From the NCBI RefSeq assembly GCF_006442205.1, contig NZ_VFVR01000009.1, positions 62,001-126,000 of the forward strand: a stretch of DNA of 64,000 bases. The letters run 5' to 3'. The notes beneath the pieces were generated by a model. That model was not told the DNA's origin, searched no databases, and saw only the letters and a list, made by a program, of their open reading frames with translations. The stretch comes from Mesorhizobium sp. B2-3-12 (GTDB lineage: Bacteria > Pseudomonadota > Alphaproteobacteria > Rhizobiales > Rhizobiaceae). The first letter of the stretch is position 1, and every line of letters starts with the position of its first letter. Positions 8,444-17,239 of this stretch are shown here, one piece after another. Both the position numbers and the translations under genes were made by a program.

Positions 8444-9067
8444 TCAGGCGCTGGTGGATTTTCCCGCCCCGAACCGCAGCCCGTCCATCAACAGCTTGAC
8501 CAGCCGGCGCGAGCGGTCGCGCCACTCGGGCGTGTCGGGTGCGGAGTAGATGCCGCCGAGCGCGTGCAGCACGTCGGAGGCATCGACGTCGCCGCGGATC
8601 GTGCCGTCGGCCACCGCGGCCTCGACCAGTTGCCGCAGCGCCTGCGAAACCCTGCCCGACGTGTCGGAAAACAGCGTGGAATTGGTGGTGAGCAGGATGC
8701 GCAGGCTGGTCGAGAGTCCTCGCTTGGTGGCGATATAGTCGACGAAGCGGCGCATCCATTCTTCCAGCGCGACATCGGAGGCATGTTTTCCCGCGAGCTC
8801 GCCCGCTGCCGCGCACAGCGCCTCCACCTCGCGGCGGTAAACCACTTCGACCAGATGCTCGCGCGTCGGGAAATGCCGGTAGAGCGTGCCGATGCCGACG
8901 CCGGCCTGGCGCGCGATCTCCTCGAGCGAAGCATCGATGCCGCGCTCGGCGAAGATTGAAGCCGCCACCTCGACCAATCGGTCGCGGTTGCGCCGCGCAT
9001 CGGCGCGCAGCGGTTTTTGCGCCGTCTCGGGCTTTGGTTCGACAGATGCGGGCGGCTCAAAAGCCAA
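8444..9067 (-). CDS. TetR family transcriptional regulator
   Basis: A TetR repressor of about 207 residues. The DNA-binding part reads 'RDRLVEVAASIFAERGID' then 'LEEIARQAGVGIGTLYRHFP', the family consensus, and the rest is a helical ligand-binding domain. I prefer the TTG at 9067, which has GGAGAG seven nt upstream; the frame stays open to a GTG at 9139, but that start lies directly on a palindrome. It is transcribed away from the molybdenum hydroxylase operon. A perfect 14-bp palindrome in the intergenic region is a good operator candidate, so it probably controls itself and the divergent oxidoreductase genes. Confidence 0.85.
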   Translation of the reverse strand: MAFEPPASVEPKPETAQKPLRADARRNRDRLVEVAASIFAERGIDASLEEIARQAGVGIGTLYRHFPTREHLVEVVYRREVEALCAAAGELAGKHASDVALEEWMRRFVDYIATKRGLSTSLRILLTTNSTLFSDTSGRVSQALRQLVEAAVADGTIRGDVDASDVLHALGGIYSAPDTPEWRDRSRRLVKLLMDGLRFGAGKSTSA

Positions 9068-9130
9068 TTTTTCTCTCCACCTGGGATATGGGGGCTTGAA
9101 CCATGCCTGGCCAGCCCCCACGTAAATAAA

Positions 9131-9144
9131 CGGAGGCACCTCCG
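9131..9144. promoter_or_regulatory. candidate TetR operator palindrome
   Basis: CGGAGG-CA-CCTCCG is a perfect inverted repeat flanked by AAA and (C)TTT, so the symmetry extends outward. It sits between the TetR gene and the molybdenum hydroxylase operon. On the plus strand a TATAAT (9168-9173) follows, and on the minus strand TATGAT lies about 20 nt upstream of the palindrome. Confidence 0.5.
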
Positions 9145-9167
9145 CTTTTAGTGGAGAAGCCTTATCA

Positions 9168-9173
9168 TATAAT
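9168..9173 (+). promoter_or_regulatory. candidate -10 box for the first molybdenum hydroxylase operon
   Basis: A perfect TATAAT lies in the TetR/oxidoreductase intergenic region, about 150 nt before the first subunit start. No good -35 hexamer is visible, so this is tentative. Confidence 0.35.
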
Positions 9174-9292
9174 CAGGGGAACCGGTATGTCACGTCTCTC
9201 GAAGCCGCAAGCCGCCACTTTCCCACCCCGGTGGAGATTGGCTGTCGCCTGACCTTGCCCTTCCCCGCCTCTACCCCAATTCATTCCCCTCA

Positions 9293-9324
9293 GCGTCAAG
9301 CAACTGGAGCCAGACGCCCATGAC
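9293..9324 (+). repeat. 32-nt translation-leader repeat, copy 1
   Basis: This 32-nt stretch begins GCGTCAAGCAACTGGAGCC and runs through the ATG of the first small subunit. It is identical to 13252-13283, which covers the start of the second small subunit. It includes the GGAG ribosome site. It indicates that the two operons share a duplicated 5' region. Confidence 0.9.
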
Positions 9325-9817
9325 CAGTCTTCCCATCTCGCTCACCGTCAACGGACACCGACACGAACTTGAGGTCGACCCCCGCGTCACCTTGCTCGAC
9401 CTGCTGCGCGAGCGGCTTGACCTCACCGGCACCAAGAAGGGCTGCGACCGCGGCCAGTGCGGCGCCTGCACGGTGCTGGTCGACGGCAAACGTATAAACT
9501 CCTGCCTGGCGCTGGCGCTCAGCCATGACGGCGCCGAGGTGCTGACCATCGAAGGCGTCGCTCACGGCGAAGAACTGCATCCGGTGCAGGCCGCCTTCAT
9601 CAGCCATGACGGCTTCCAGTGCGGTTTCTGCACGCCCGGCCAGATCATGAGTACGCTCGGCCTGATCGCCGAGGGCCAGGCCGGCAACGATCCCGAACGC
9701 ATCCGCGAGGGGCTGAGCGGCAACATATGCCGCTGCGCGGCCTATGGCGGCATCGTCGAGGCGGTCCTGGAAGCCCAGGAGCAACTTGCCAAGGCCAACC
9801 GGAGGACAGCGGCATGA
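9320..9817 (+). CDS. (2Fe-2S)-binding subunit of aldehyde/xanthine dehydrogenase-type enzyme, operon 1
   Basis: A 165-residue electron-transfer subunit. The N-terminal plant-ferredoxin domain has 'GCDRGQCGACTVLVDG' with the later Cys at 'INSC' for the first 2Fe-2S cluster. The C-terminal four-helix domain has 'CGFCTPGQ' and 'GNICRCAAY' for the second. Length and layout match YagT/PaoA, CoxS and HcrC. Unlike E. coli PaoA, no Tat signal peptide precedes the domain, so the enzyme should be cytoplasmic. Its TGA overlaps the ATG of the FAD subunit. The GGAG ribosome site lies in a leader shared exactly with the second operon. Confidence 0.93.
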   Translation: MTSLPISLTVNGHRHELEVDPRVTLLDLLRERLDLTGTKKGCDRGQCGACTVLVDGKRINSCLALALSHDGAEVLTIEGVAHGEELHPVQAAFISHDGFQCGFCTPGQIMSTLGLIAEGQAGNDPERIREGLSGNICRCAAYGGIVEAVLEAQEQLAKANRRTAA

Positions 9818-10872
9818 GAGACTTCGATTATATCAGGCCCACCTCCATCCCCGATGCCATCGCGGCGGCGGCCGAGCCGGGTTCGGCCTACCTGGCCGGC
9901 GGCACCAATTTGCTTGACTTGATGAAGGGCGGTGTCACCAGCCCAGAGCGCATCGTTGACATCTCGCGGCTGCCGGAACTCAACCGCACCGAAAGGCTGG
10001 ACGATGGCGGCCTGCGCATCGGCGCGCTGGTCCGCAATGCCGACCTTGCCCATGACGCGGCGTTCGCCAAGGATTATTCGGCGGTGGCGGAAGCGCTGCT
10101 GTCAGGCGCCTCCGCGCAGCTTCGCAACGCCGCCACTGTCGGCGGCAATCTCCTGCAACGCACGCGCTGCAGCTATTTCTACGACACCGCCAGCGCCTGC
10201 AACAAGCGTGTATCAGGCGCGGGCTGCGCGGCACTTGGTGGCGAAAACCGCCTGCACGCCGTGCTTGGCTGGAGCGATGCCTGCATCGCCACCCATCCAT
10301 CGGACTTCTGCGTGCCGCTGGTGGCGCTTGACGCCGTTGTCGAGATCGAAGGCACAAGGGGCCGGCGTCATGTCACGCTGGAGGAATTCCACCGACTTCC
10401 CGGCGCAGCGCCGCAGCGGGAGAATGCGCTGGAGCCCGGCGACCTGATCGTCGCCGTGCGCCTGCCGGCGGAGGCTGCCTCCTTCGCCGCCAATGCCCGC
10501 TACCTGAAAGTCCGTGAGCGCACCTCCTATGCTTTCGCCGTTGTCTCGGCCGCGGCGGCACTCGTCGTCGACGACGGCAAGATCCGCGCCGCAAGGCTGG
10601 CGCTCGGTGGCGTCGCGGCCAAGCCGTGGCGCGCGCGCGCGGCGGAAGCCGTGCTGCTTGGCGCCGACGCCAATGAAGCGACCTTTGCCAGCGCGGCCAA
10701 TGCCGCATTGGCCGATGCCAGCCCTTCCGGCGACAATGCCTTCAAGATCGAGCTTGCCCGCCGCATCGTGGTCAGGGCGCTGATGTCAGCGCAGGCGGGA
10801 ACGCCCGAGCGGCTGCCGGCCCTGCCTGCCTCCCCCTTTTCCTCTATTCCCGGAGCGCGCCATGACGCTTGA
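9814..10872 (+). CDS. FAD-binding subunit (PaoB/YagS type) with 4Fe-4S insert, operon 1
   Basis: A 352-residue FAD subunit of the molybdenum hydroxylase family, started at 9814 (ATGA overlap). FAD-binding stretches are 'YLAGGTNLLDLMK' and 'NAATVGGNLLQRTRC'. An insert with Cys at about 119, 129, 138 and 157 ('CSYFYDTASACNK', 'GAGCAALGG') matches the extra 4Fe-4S-binding loop known in PaoB and 4-hydroxybenzoyl-CoA reductase beta subunits. It passes electrons between the iron-sulfur subunit and an acceptor. It overlaps the large-subunit gene by 11 nt. Confidence 0.92.
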   Translation: MRDFDYIRPTSIPDAIAAAAEPGSAYLAGGTNLLDLMKGGVTSPERIVDISRLPELNRTERLDDGGLRIGALVRNADLAHDAAFAKDYSAVAEALLSGASAQLRNAATVGGNLLQRTRCSYFYDTASACNKRVSGAGCAALGGENRLHAVLGWSDACIATHPSDFCVPLVALDAVVEIEGTRGRRHVTLEEFHRLPGAAPQRENALEPGDLIVAVRLPAEAASFAANARYLKVRERTSYAFAVVSAAAALVVDDGKIRAARLALGGVAAKPWRARAAEAVLLGADANEATFASAANAALADASPSGDNAFKIELARRIVVRALMSAQAGTPERLPALPASPFSSIPGARHDA

Positions 10873-13120
10873 ACTCAGCTTCAACCAGCAACCCGGCCAT
10901 CTCAGGCAAGGCTCCAGCATTGGCCAGCCGCTGACCCGCCGCGATGGCTTTCTCAAGGTCACCGGTGCCGCGCGCTACGCGGCCGACAACCATCCGCCGG
11001 GCACGCTCTACGCCGTGCTCGCTGTCGCGAGCATCGCGCGCGGCCGCGTTGCCTCGCTGGATGTCGAGGCGGCCAAGGCGCATTCGGGCGTGGTCGAGGT
11101 GATGACGCCCAGGAACCGGCCGGCGCTCGCCACCGACCCGGATGCCAAGGACCATCCGTTCATGTTCCGGCTCGACCTGCTGCAGAACGACCAGGTCCGC
11201 TACCCCAACCAGAGCATCGCCGTGGTGATCGCAGAAACGCTGGAGGCGGCGACCGAAGGGGCGGCACTGCTGTCACCGCGCTATGAAGCATTGCCGGCGC
11301 GCGTCGGTCTCGACGGCGCCAAAAGCTTCGTGCCCCGTGGTGTCGGCGTCGGCAACCCGGCGGTGCAGGAGAAGGGCGATGTCGAGGCCGGCCTCAAATC
11401 GGCGAAGACGCGGATCGAGGCCTCCTACGAGACGCCGGCCCAGTACCACAACGCCATGGAGCCGCATGCAATCGTCGCCGCCTGGGATGGCGACAGGCTG
11501 TCGATCGACACGCCGAGCCAGGGCCTTGCCATGGCGCAGGGCCGCATCGCCGGTCTGTTTGGCATCCCGCCGCAAAACGTCCATATTCGCAGCCCTTTCC
11601 TGGGCGGCGGCTTCGGCTCCAAGGGCATGATTTCGGGGCCGCAAGTGCTGGGCATTCTGGCGGCCAGGCTTGTCGGCCGCCCGGTCAAACTGGTGCTCCG
11701 GCGCGAGCAGATGTTCGGCCCGGTCGGCCATCGCGCCCCGACTCGCCAGACATTGCGCATGGGCATGGATGGCGAAGGGCGGCTGACGGCGATCGACCAC
11801 CGCGCCAAGACCGCGTCAAGCACGTTCGACGATTTCTTCGAACCGGCGGCGGACGCTTCGCACACGCTCTATGCCAGCCCGGCCATCGCCACATCGCACG
11901 AGGCCGTGCGGCTCGACACCGGTACGCCGCTGTTCATGCGGGCGCCCGGCGAAGCCACCGGCTCGATCGCGCTTGAGAGCGCCATCGATGAGGCGGCGCA
12001 TGCCTGCGGCATGGACCCGCTGGAATTCCGCCTGAAGAACTATGCCGAAGTCGAGCCGATGACCGGCAAGCCGTTTTCCTCCAAGGCGTTGCGCGAATGC
12101 TATAGCCAAGCCGCGAAGGCATTCGGCTGGGCGAGCCGCCCGCTTCAGCCGCGACTGATGCGCGACGCCGACGGTTTCCTCACCGGCTGGGGCTTGGGCA
12201 CGGCGACGTTCCCCGCACTCATGTTCCAGGCCGAGGCACGCGCGGTGCTGCGGGCCGACGGCAGCGGCTTGATGGAGACCGGCGCCCAGGACATGGGGCA
12301 AGGCGCCTGGACCGCTTTCGCCCAGATCGCCGCCGACGGGCTGGGGCTCGACATCGACCAGGTCGATTTCAGGGCCGGCAGCTCCGACCTGCCCAATGCA
12401 GGCATTGCTGGCGGCTCCGGCCACACGGCGACGGCCGGCATGGCGATCCACAATGCGGGTGCCGCCGTCATCGCCAGGCTCGCCGATCTCGCCACCGGCA
12501 ACGAGGCCTCGCCCTTGTTCGGCGCCGGCAATGAGGGCGTTGTGGCGCGCGGCGGCCGGCTGTATCGCCGCGACGACGAGAACCGGAGCGAAAGCTATGG
12601 GGAGATCCTGACCCGCGCAGGCCTCATCGAGATCGAAGGCCACGGCACGGGCGCCCCGGATCCGGCGTTCCAGGAAGCCTATGCCAAGCACGCGCATGGC
12701 GCGGTATTCGCCGAAGTGAAGGTCGATCCCGATTTCGGGCAGATCCGCGTCACAAGGCTGGTCGGCGCGTTCGCCGCCGGGCGGGTCATCAATCCCAGGC
12801 TGGTGCGCAGCCAGTATTATGGCGGCATGATCTGGGGCGTCTCCTTCGCGCTGCACGAGGAAGCCATCACCGACCGGCGCTCTGGCCGCATCCAGAATGC
12901 CAACCTCGCCGAATACCATGTCCCGGTGAATGCCGACGTGCCGTCGGTCGAGGCGATCCTGGTCCATGAGGACGACCCTTACGTCAACGCGCTCGGCATC
13001 AAGGGCGTCGGCGAAATCGGCGTCACCGGCACGGCCGGCGCGGTTGCCAATGCCGTCTGGCATGCGACCGGCGTGAGGCCTCGCCGCTTTCCGATCCGCA
13101 TCGAGGACCTGCTGGGGTGA
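10862..13120 (+). CDS. molybdopterin-binding large subunit (PaoC/YagR type), operon 1
   Basis: A 752-residue catalytic subunit with an N-terminal 'VTGAARYAADNHPPGTLYAV' hammerhead-domain start. Mo-cofactor segments include 'SPFLGGGFGSKG', 'FMRAPGEATGSIALESAIDE' and 'DMGQGAWTAFAQ'. The catalytic glutamate is in 'KGVGEIGVTG' at residue 718, so the active base is present. Substrate residues cannot be assigned by eye; an aldehyde or N-heterocycle is likely. It shows the same domain order as the paralogue at 14738. No XdhC/PaoD-type insertion chaperone is encoded nearby, which is unusual for a stand-alone operon of this family. Confidence 0.92.
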   Translation: MTLELSFNQQPGHLRQGSSIGQPLTRRDGFLKVTGAARYAADNHPPGTLYAVLAVASIARGRVASLDVEAAKAHSGVVEVMTPRNRPALATDPDAKDHPFMFRLDLLQNDQVRYPNQSIAVVIAETLEAATEGAALLSPRYEALPARVGLDGAKSFVPRGVGVGNPAVQEKGDVEAGLKSAKTRIEASYETPAQYHNAMEPHAIVAAWDGDRLSIDTPSQGLAMAQGRIAGLFGIPPQNVHIRSPFLGGGFGSKGMISGPQVLGILAARLVGRPVKLVLRREQMFGPVGHRAPTRQTLRMGMDGEGRLTAIDHRAKTASSTFDDFFEPAADASHTLYASPAIATSHEAVRLDTGTPLFMRAPGEATGSIALESAIDEAAHACGMDPLEFRLKNYAEVEPMTGKPFSSKALRECYSQAAKAFGWASRPLQPRLMRDADGFLTGWGLGTATFPALMFQAEARAVLRADGSGLMETGAQDMGQGAWTAFAQIAADGLGLDIDQVDFRAGSSDLPNAGIAGGSGHTATAGMAIHNAGAAVIARLADLATGNEASPLFGAGNEGVVARGGRLYRRDDENRSESYGEILTRAGLIEIEGHGTGAPDPAFQEAYAKHAHGAVFAEVKVDPDFGQIRVTRLVGAFAAGRVINPRLVRSQYYGGMIWGVSFALHEEAITDRRSGRIQNANLAEYHVPVNADVPSVEAILVHEDDPYVNALGIKGVGEIGVTGTAGAVANAVWHATGVRPRRFPIRIEDLLG

Positions 13121-13140
13121 GGAGTGGTCCGCGTGGCGGA

Positions 13141-13166
13141 CGGGAAGCCAATTGCCCGGCTTCCCG
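13141..13166 (+). terminator. stem-loop between the two molybdenum hydroxylase operons
   Basis: CGGGAAGCC (13141-13149) and GGCTTCCCG (13158-13166) form a 9-bp stem with an 8-nt loop 21 nt after the first large subunit. It may limit read-through into the second operon; no T-run follows. Confidence 0.45.
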
Positions 13167-13251
13167 GACGACGACCGCCTGAAGCGACAGCAAAGGCCGG
13201 GCAGTTTTAACCAGCCGGCAGCCCGGCCGCGCAACGTGATCAACCGACTTC

Positions 13252-13283
13252 GCGTCAAGCAACTGGAGCCAGACGCCCATGAC
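13252..13283 (+). repeat. 32-nt translation-leader repeat, copy 2
   Basis: Exact copy of 9293-9324, again ending just inside the ATG of a small-subunit gene. The sequence diverges on both sides, both upstream and in codons 3 onward. Confidence 0.9.
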
Positions 13284-13761
13284 GAAAATGACCAAAATTC
13301 CCGTTCATCTCGATATCAACGGCCACCATCACGACCTCCAACTCGAACCGCGTGTCACGCTGCTCGACGCCTTGCGCGATCGCCTCGGCCTGACCGGCAC
13401 CAAGAAGGGCTGCGACCACGGCCAGTGCGGCGCCTGCACCGTCCATGTCGACGGCGAGCGCGTGCTGGCCTGCCTGACGCTGGCAGCGCAAGCCGAGGGC
13501 CGCACGATCACAACCATAGAGGGGCTTGCACGGGAGGGCGAACTGCATCCCGTGCAGGCTGCCTTCCTCAAACAGGACGCCTTCCAGTGCGGCTATTGCA
13601 CGCCGGGCCAGATCATGTCGGCGGTTGCCTGCATCCGCGAGGGCCATGCCGGCTCGGATGATGAGATCCGCGAATACATGGCCGGCAATCTCTGCCGTTG
13701 CGGCGCCTACCCCCACATCGTCGCCGCCGTGCGCCAGGCGGCGCTGGAGGTCGCGTCATGA
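13279..13761 (+). CDS. (2Fe-2S)-binding subunit of aldehyde/xanthine dehydrogenase-type enzyme, operon 2
   Basis: A 160-residue paralogue of the subunit at 9320. It keeps both cluster sets: 'GCDHGQCGACTVHVDG' with 'VLAC', and 'CGYCTPGQ' with 'GNLCRCGAY'. It also lacks a Tat signal, so a cytoplasmic enzyme is expected. Protein similarity to the first copy is high through the cluster motifs but clearly diverged elsewhere, so this is an old duplication apart from the identical leader. Its stop overlaps the next ATG. Confidence 0.93.
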   Translation: MTKMTKIPVHLDINGHHHDLQLEPRVTLLDALRDRLGLTGTKKGCDHGQCGACTVHVDGERVLACLTLAAQAEGRTITTIEGLAREGELHPVQAAFLKQDAFQCGYCTPGQIMSAVACIREGHAGSDDEIREYMAGNLCRCGAYPHIVAAVRQAALEVAS

Positions 13762-14741
13762 GGGATTTTTCCTATCTTCGCGCCACCTCGGCCGACGCCG
13801 CCCGCCAGGCGGCGGCACTCCCCGGCGCCATGCTGCTCGCCGGCGGCACGACGCTGATCGACCTTGCCAAATGCGGCGTCGCCGAGCCCGACACGCTGGT
13901 CGACATAACCCATCTCGAGGGGCTCGACCGGATCGAGATCGACGAGCGCGGCGCCATAATCGGGGCACTGGCCAGGATGGGCCATGTCGCCGACCACGCT
14001 GACATCAAGAGCCGCTTCCCCGCCATATCCGAGGCGCTGTGGCAGGCGGCCTCGGCGCAGATCCGCAACATGGCGACCATCGGCGGCAATCTGATGCAGC
14101 GCACGCGCTGCCCCTATTTCCGCGATCCCTCGAACTTCGCCGCCTGCAACAAGCGCGAACCCGGAAGCGGTTGTTCGGCGATAGGCGGCGTCACCAGGGG
14201 CCATGCCGTGCTCGGCACCAGCGAGGCCTGCATCGCCCTGTATCCCGGCGACCTCGCCGCAGCACTTGTCGCTTTCGATGCGGTCGTCCATCTCGGCGAT
14301 CGGCGCATCCCGGTCGACGACTTTTTCCTGCTGCCGGGCACGACGCCCGACAAGGAACACGCGATCGAACCGGGCGAAATGATCACCGCCATCGAAATCC
14401 CCGCCTCCGCGGCCGCGCGGCGCTCGACCTACCTGAAAGTCCGCGACCGGCAGTCCTATGAATTCGCCGCGGCCAGTGCCGCTGTCGGACTCGAACTGGA
14501 ATCCGACGGACGCACCATCCGCGATCTGCGCGTGGCGCTCGGTGGCGTTGCCACCAAGCCCTGGCGAGCAAGGGCCGTGGAAGAAGCCTTGAAGGGCAAG
14601 GTATTGGAGCCGGAAACTGTCCGCGCGGCCAGCCTGCTCGCCGTCGAAGGCGCCGTCGACCATGGCGCCAACCACTACAAGATCGAACTCGCGCCGCGCG
14701 TCGTCGCACGCGCCATCCTCAAATTGGGAGAAGCGGCATGA
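13758..14741 (+). CDS. FAD-binding subunit (PaoB/YagS type) with 4Fe-4S insert, operon 2
   Basis: A 327-residue paralogue of the FAD subunit at 9814, started at 13758 from the ATGA overlap. FAD motifs 'LLAGGTTLIDLAKCG' and 'MATIGGNLMQRTRC' are present. The 4Fe-4S insert cysteines fall at about 118, 130, 139 and 158, with a slightly longer loop than in copy 1 ('CPYFRDPSNFAACNK'). It ends in ATGA with the large subunit. Confidence 0.92.
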   Translation: MRDFSYLRATSADAARQAAALPGAMLLAGGTTLIDLAKCGVAEPDTLVDITHLEGLDRIEIDERGAIIGALARMGHVADHADIKSRFPAISEALWQAASAQIRNMATIGGNLMQRTRCPYFRDPSNFAACNKREPGSGCSAIGGVTRGHAVLGTSEACIALYPGDLAAALVAFDAVVHLGDRRIPVDDFFLLPGTTPDKEHAIEPGEMITAIEIPASAAARRSTYLKVRDRQSYEFAAASAAVGLELESDGRTIRDLRVALGGVATKPWRARAVEEALKGKVLEPETVRAASLLAVEGAVDHGANHYKIELAPRVVARAILKLGEAA

Positions 14742-17050
14742 CCGTTCACAACATCAGAGTTGGTGAAACAAAACGGGGCGACGCCGCCGACGGCGCACTG
14801 GTGGAGGCCGTCGGCGGCCGGCTGTCGCGCGTCGACGGCCCGGCCAAGATCACGGGTGCGGCCAGATACGCGGTCGAGCAGCAGCTCGAAGGGCTCGCCT
14901 ATGCCGTGCTGGTCGAAAGCACCATCGCATCCGGCAAGGTGCGCGCCATCGACAGCAAGGCGGCCGAGGCGGCACCGGGCGTGCTCGAGGTGCTGACGCC
15001 AGACACCATCATCAGCCTGAGAACCGCGGCGGACTGGTTCGGCACGCCGCCGCCCGACAAGCCCTATTGCCCGCTGGCGCGCGACATTACCTTCTCGGGC
15101 CAGCATGTCGCGGCCGTCGTCGCCGAGACCTTCGAGCAGGCCGTGGCCGCCGCGGCGATGGTCAAGGTCAGCTATGGCGAGACGCCTGCCATCGTCGACC
15201 TCAGCGACGGCAAGGCCGGCGACGGCATCCCGATCGATGCCATGACCAAGGAATGGGGCGACGCGGCGGCCGCCTTCGCCTCCGCCCCCGTGCGTATCTG
15301 CGCCGCCTACAACACGCCGCGCGAATACCAGGCGCCGATGGAGCCGCATGGCCTGATCGCCCACTGGGAGGGCGACCACCTCACGGTGTGGGAACCGAGC
15401 CAGTGGCTGGACGGCATGGCCCGCACCTATGCCGAATGGTTCGGCGTACCCTTCGAGAATGTGCGGCTGGTCTCGCCCTATGTCGGTGGCGGCTTCGGTT
15501 CCAAGGCGCTGGCGCTCGGCCATGGCGCGATTGCCGCGAGTGCCGCCAAAATGCTCGGCCGGCCGGTGCGGCTGGTGATGACGCGGGCGCAGACCTTCAC
15601 CGGCTATGGCGGCCGCGCCGCGACCCGCCAGACAGTGACGATCGGCGCCGACCATGACGGTAAAATCCAGTCGATCGTGCATCGCGGCGTCAACGAAACC
15701 TCGATCGAGGGCATGTGGGTCGAGCCGCTGGGCTCGGTCACCTCGATCATGTACGCGACGCCGAATTTCTCATCGAAACAGAATGTCGTGCGGGTGAATT
15801 CGGTGGTGCCGGGCGCCATGCGCGCGCCGGGCGAAAACCCCTCGGCCTTCGGCATCGAGAGCGCCATCGACGAGCTCGCCTACGAGGTCGGCATCGATCC
15901 GCTGGAAATCCGGCTGAGGAACTATGCCGAGCAGGATCCGCATGCGAAAAAAGCTTGGTCGACCAGGCAGTTGCGCGAGGCTTTCGCGGCGGGCGCGGAA
16001 CGCTTCGGCTGGGCCAGGCGCACGCCTGAGCCACGCTCGATGCGCGACGGCAACCATCTGATCGGCTGGGGCGTCGCCGCCGGCACCTATCCGGTGCGGC
16101 GCGCCTATGGCGAGGCCATCGTGCGCATCCTGGCCGACGGCTCGGTCGAGGTCGAAAGCTCCTCCATCGACATGGGCCAGGGCACCTACACCATCCTGGC
16201 GCAGACCGCCGCCGAGACGGTCGGCGTGAGCGGCGACGACGTCGTGGTGAAACTGGGCGATTCCCGGTTCCCCCGCGCCGGTGTCTCCGGCGGCTCGCGG
16301 CTGGCCGGCGTGATGACCGGCGCGGTCTACAAGGCGGCGACCTCGGCGCTCGACCAACTGATCGGTCTGGCAATCAGCGATCCGCGCTCGCCCTTCCATG
16401 CGCTGCAGGCCAACACGCTGGTCGTCGCCAAGGGCCGCATCACCGCGCCACGCGGCGATGGCCCCGATGTCTCGATCGCCGAACTGCTCAAAAGCGTCGG
16501 CCGCGTGCATATCGAGGCGACCGGAGACACCATGCCGGCCAATTCGAGCGCCGAGGACCGTTACAAGAACTACACCACCATCGCCATGGCGCTGCCGCAC
16601 ACCGAGGGCGACTATTCCCGTCACTCCTGGTGCGCGCATTTCGTCGAGGTGCGCGTCGACGAGGATTTCGGCACGGTGCGCGTGTCGCGCGTGGTGTCGG
16701 CGCTGGATTCGGGCCGGCTCTACAATCCAAAGCTGGCCGAAAGCCAATGGAAGGGCGGCATCATCATGGGCATCGGCCAGGCGCTGCTCGAAGAAGGCAT
16801 CGTCGACCGCCGCCACGGCCGCATCGTCAACAACAACCTCGCCGACTATCTCGTGCCGACCAATGCCGACATCCCCGACATCGAGACGATCTCGGTCGGC
16901 ATCCCCGACCCGCACTCCTCGGTGCTCGGCGGCAAGGGCGTCGGCGAACTGGCGATCGTCGGCATCGCGCCGGCCATCGCCAATGCGGTCTTCCACGCGA
17001 CGGGAAAGCGGATCAGGGATCTGCCGATCACCCTGGAGAAGCTGATTTAG
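14738..17050 (+). CDS. molybdopterin-binding large subunit (PaoC/YagR type), operon 2
   Basis: A 770-residue paralogue of the catalytic subunit at 10862. It shows 'ITGAARYAVEQQLEGLAYAV', 'SPYVGGGFGSKAL', 'AMRAPGENPSAFGIESAIDE' and 'DMGQGTYTILAQ'. The active-site glutamate is E737 in 'KGVGELAIVG'. Several loops differ from copy 1, which suggests a different substrate. It is the last gene of the operon; a palindromic repeat element lies between it and the convergent quinone oxidoreductase gene. Confidence 0.92.
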   Translation: MTVHNIRVGETKRGDAADGALVEAVGGRLSRVDGPAKITGAARYAVEQQLEGLAYAVLVESTIASGKVRAIDSKAAEAAPGVLEVLTPDTIISLRTAADWFGTPPPDKPYCPLARDITFSGQHVAAVVAETFEQAVAAAAMVKVSYGETPAIVDLSDGKAGDGIPIDAMTKEWGDAAAAFASAPVRICAAYNTPREYQAPMEPHGLIAHWEGDHLTVWEPSQWLDGMARTYAEWFGVPFENVRLVSPYVGGGFGSKALALGHGAIAASAAKMLGRPVRLVMTRAQTFTGYGGRAATRQTVTIGADHDGKIQSIVHRGVNETSIEGMWVEPLGSVTSIMYATPNFSSKQNVVRVNSVVPGAMRAPGENPSAFGIESAIDELAYEVGIDPLEIRLRNYAEQDPHAKKAWSTRQLREAFAAGAERFGWARRTPEPRSMRDGNHLIGWGVAAGTYPVRRAYGEAIVRILADGSVEVESSSIDMGQGTYTILAQTAAETVGVSGDDVVVKLGDSRFPRAGVSGGSRLAGVMTGAVYKAATSALDQLIGLAISDPRSPFHALQANTLVVAKGRITAPRGDGPDVSIAELLKSVGRVHIEATGDTMPANSSAEDRYKNYTTIAMALPHTEGDYSRHSWCAHFVEVRVDEDFGTVRVSRVVSALDSGRLYNPKLAESQWKGGIIMGIGQALLEEGIVDRRHGRIVNNNLADYLVPTNADIPDIETISVGIPDPHSSVLGGKGVGELAIVGIAPAIANAVFHATGKRIRDLPITLEKLI

Positions 17051-17070
17051 ACAGAGGCGTGGTGCGAGGC

Positions 17071-17224
17071 GCCCCCCTCTGCCCTGCCGGGCATCTCCCC
17101 CTCAAGGGGGGAGATTGGCAGCTTTGGCGCTCCGCCAGCTCGACAGCCTTGATCATTGGCGAAGACGATGAAGCGAATGATCTCCCTCCTTGAGGGGGAG
17201 ATGGCCGGCAGGCCAGAGGGGGGC
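17071..17224. repeat. MITE-like rhizobial intergenic palindromic element
   Basis: An element of about 154 bp bounded by inverted arms of roughly 33 bp. The left arm starts GCCCCCCTCTGCCCTGCCGG and the right arm ends GGCCAGAGGGGGGC. The inner 'CTCCCCCTCAAGGGGGGAG' also folds on itself. The same family recurs at 41023-41180. It lies between convergent genes and probably also serves as a transcription end. Confidence 0.75.
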
Positions 17225-17239
17225 GGCCAAGCGCAAACC

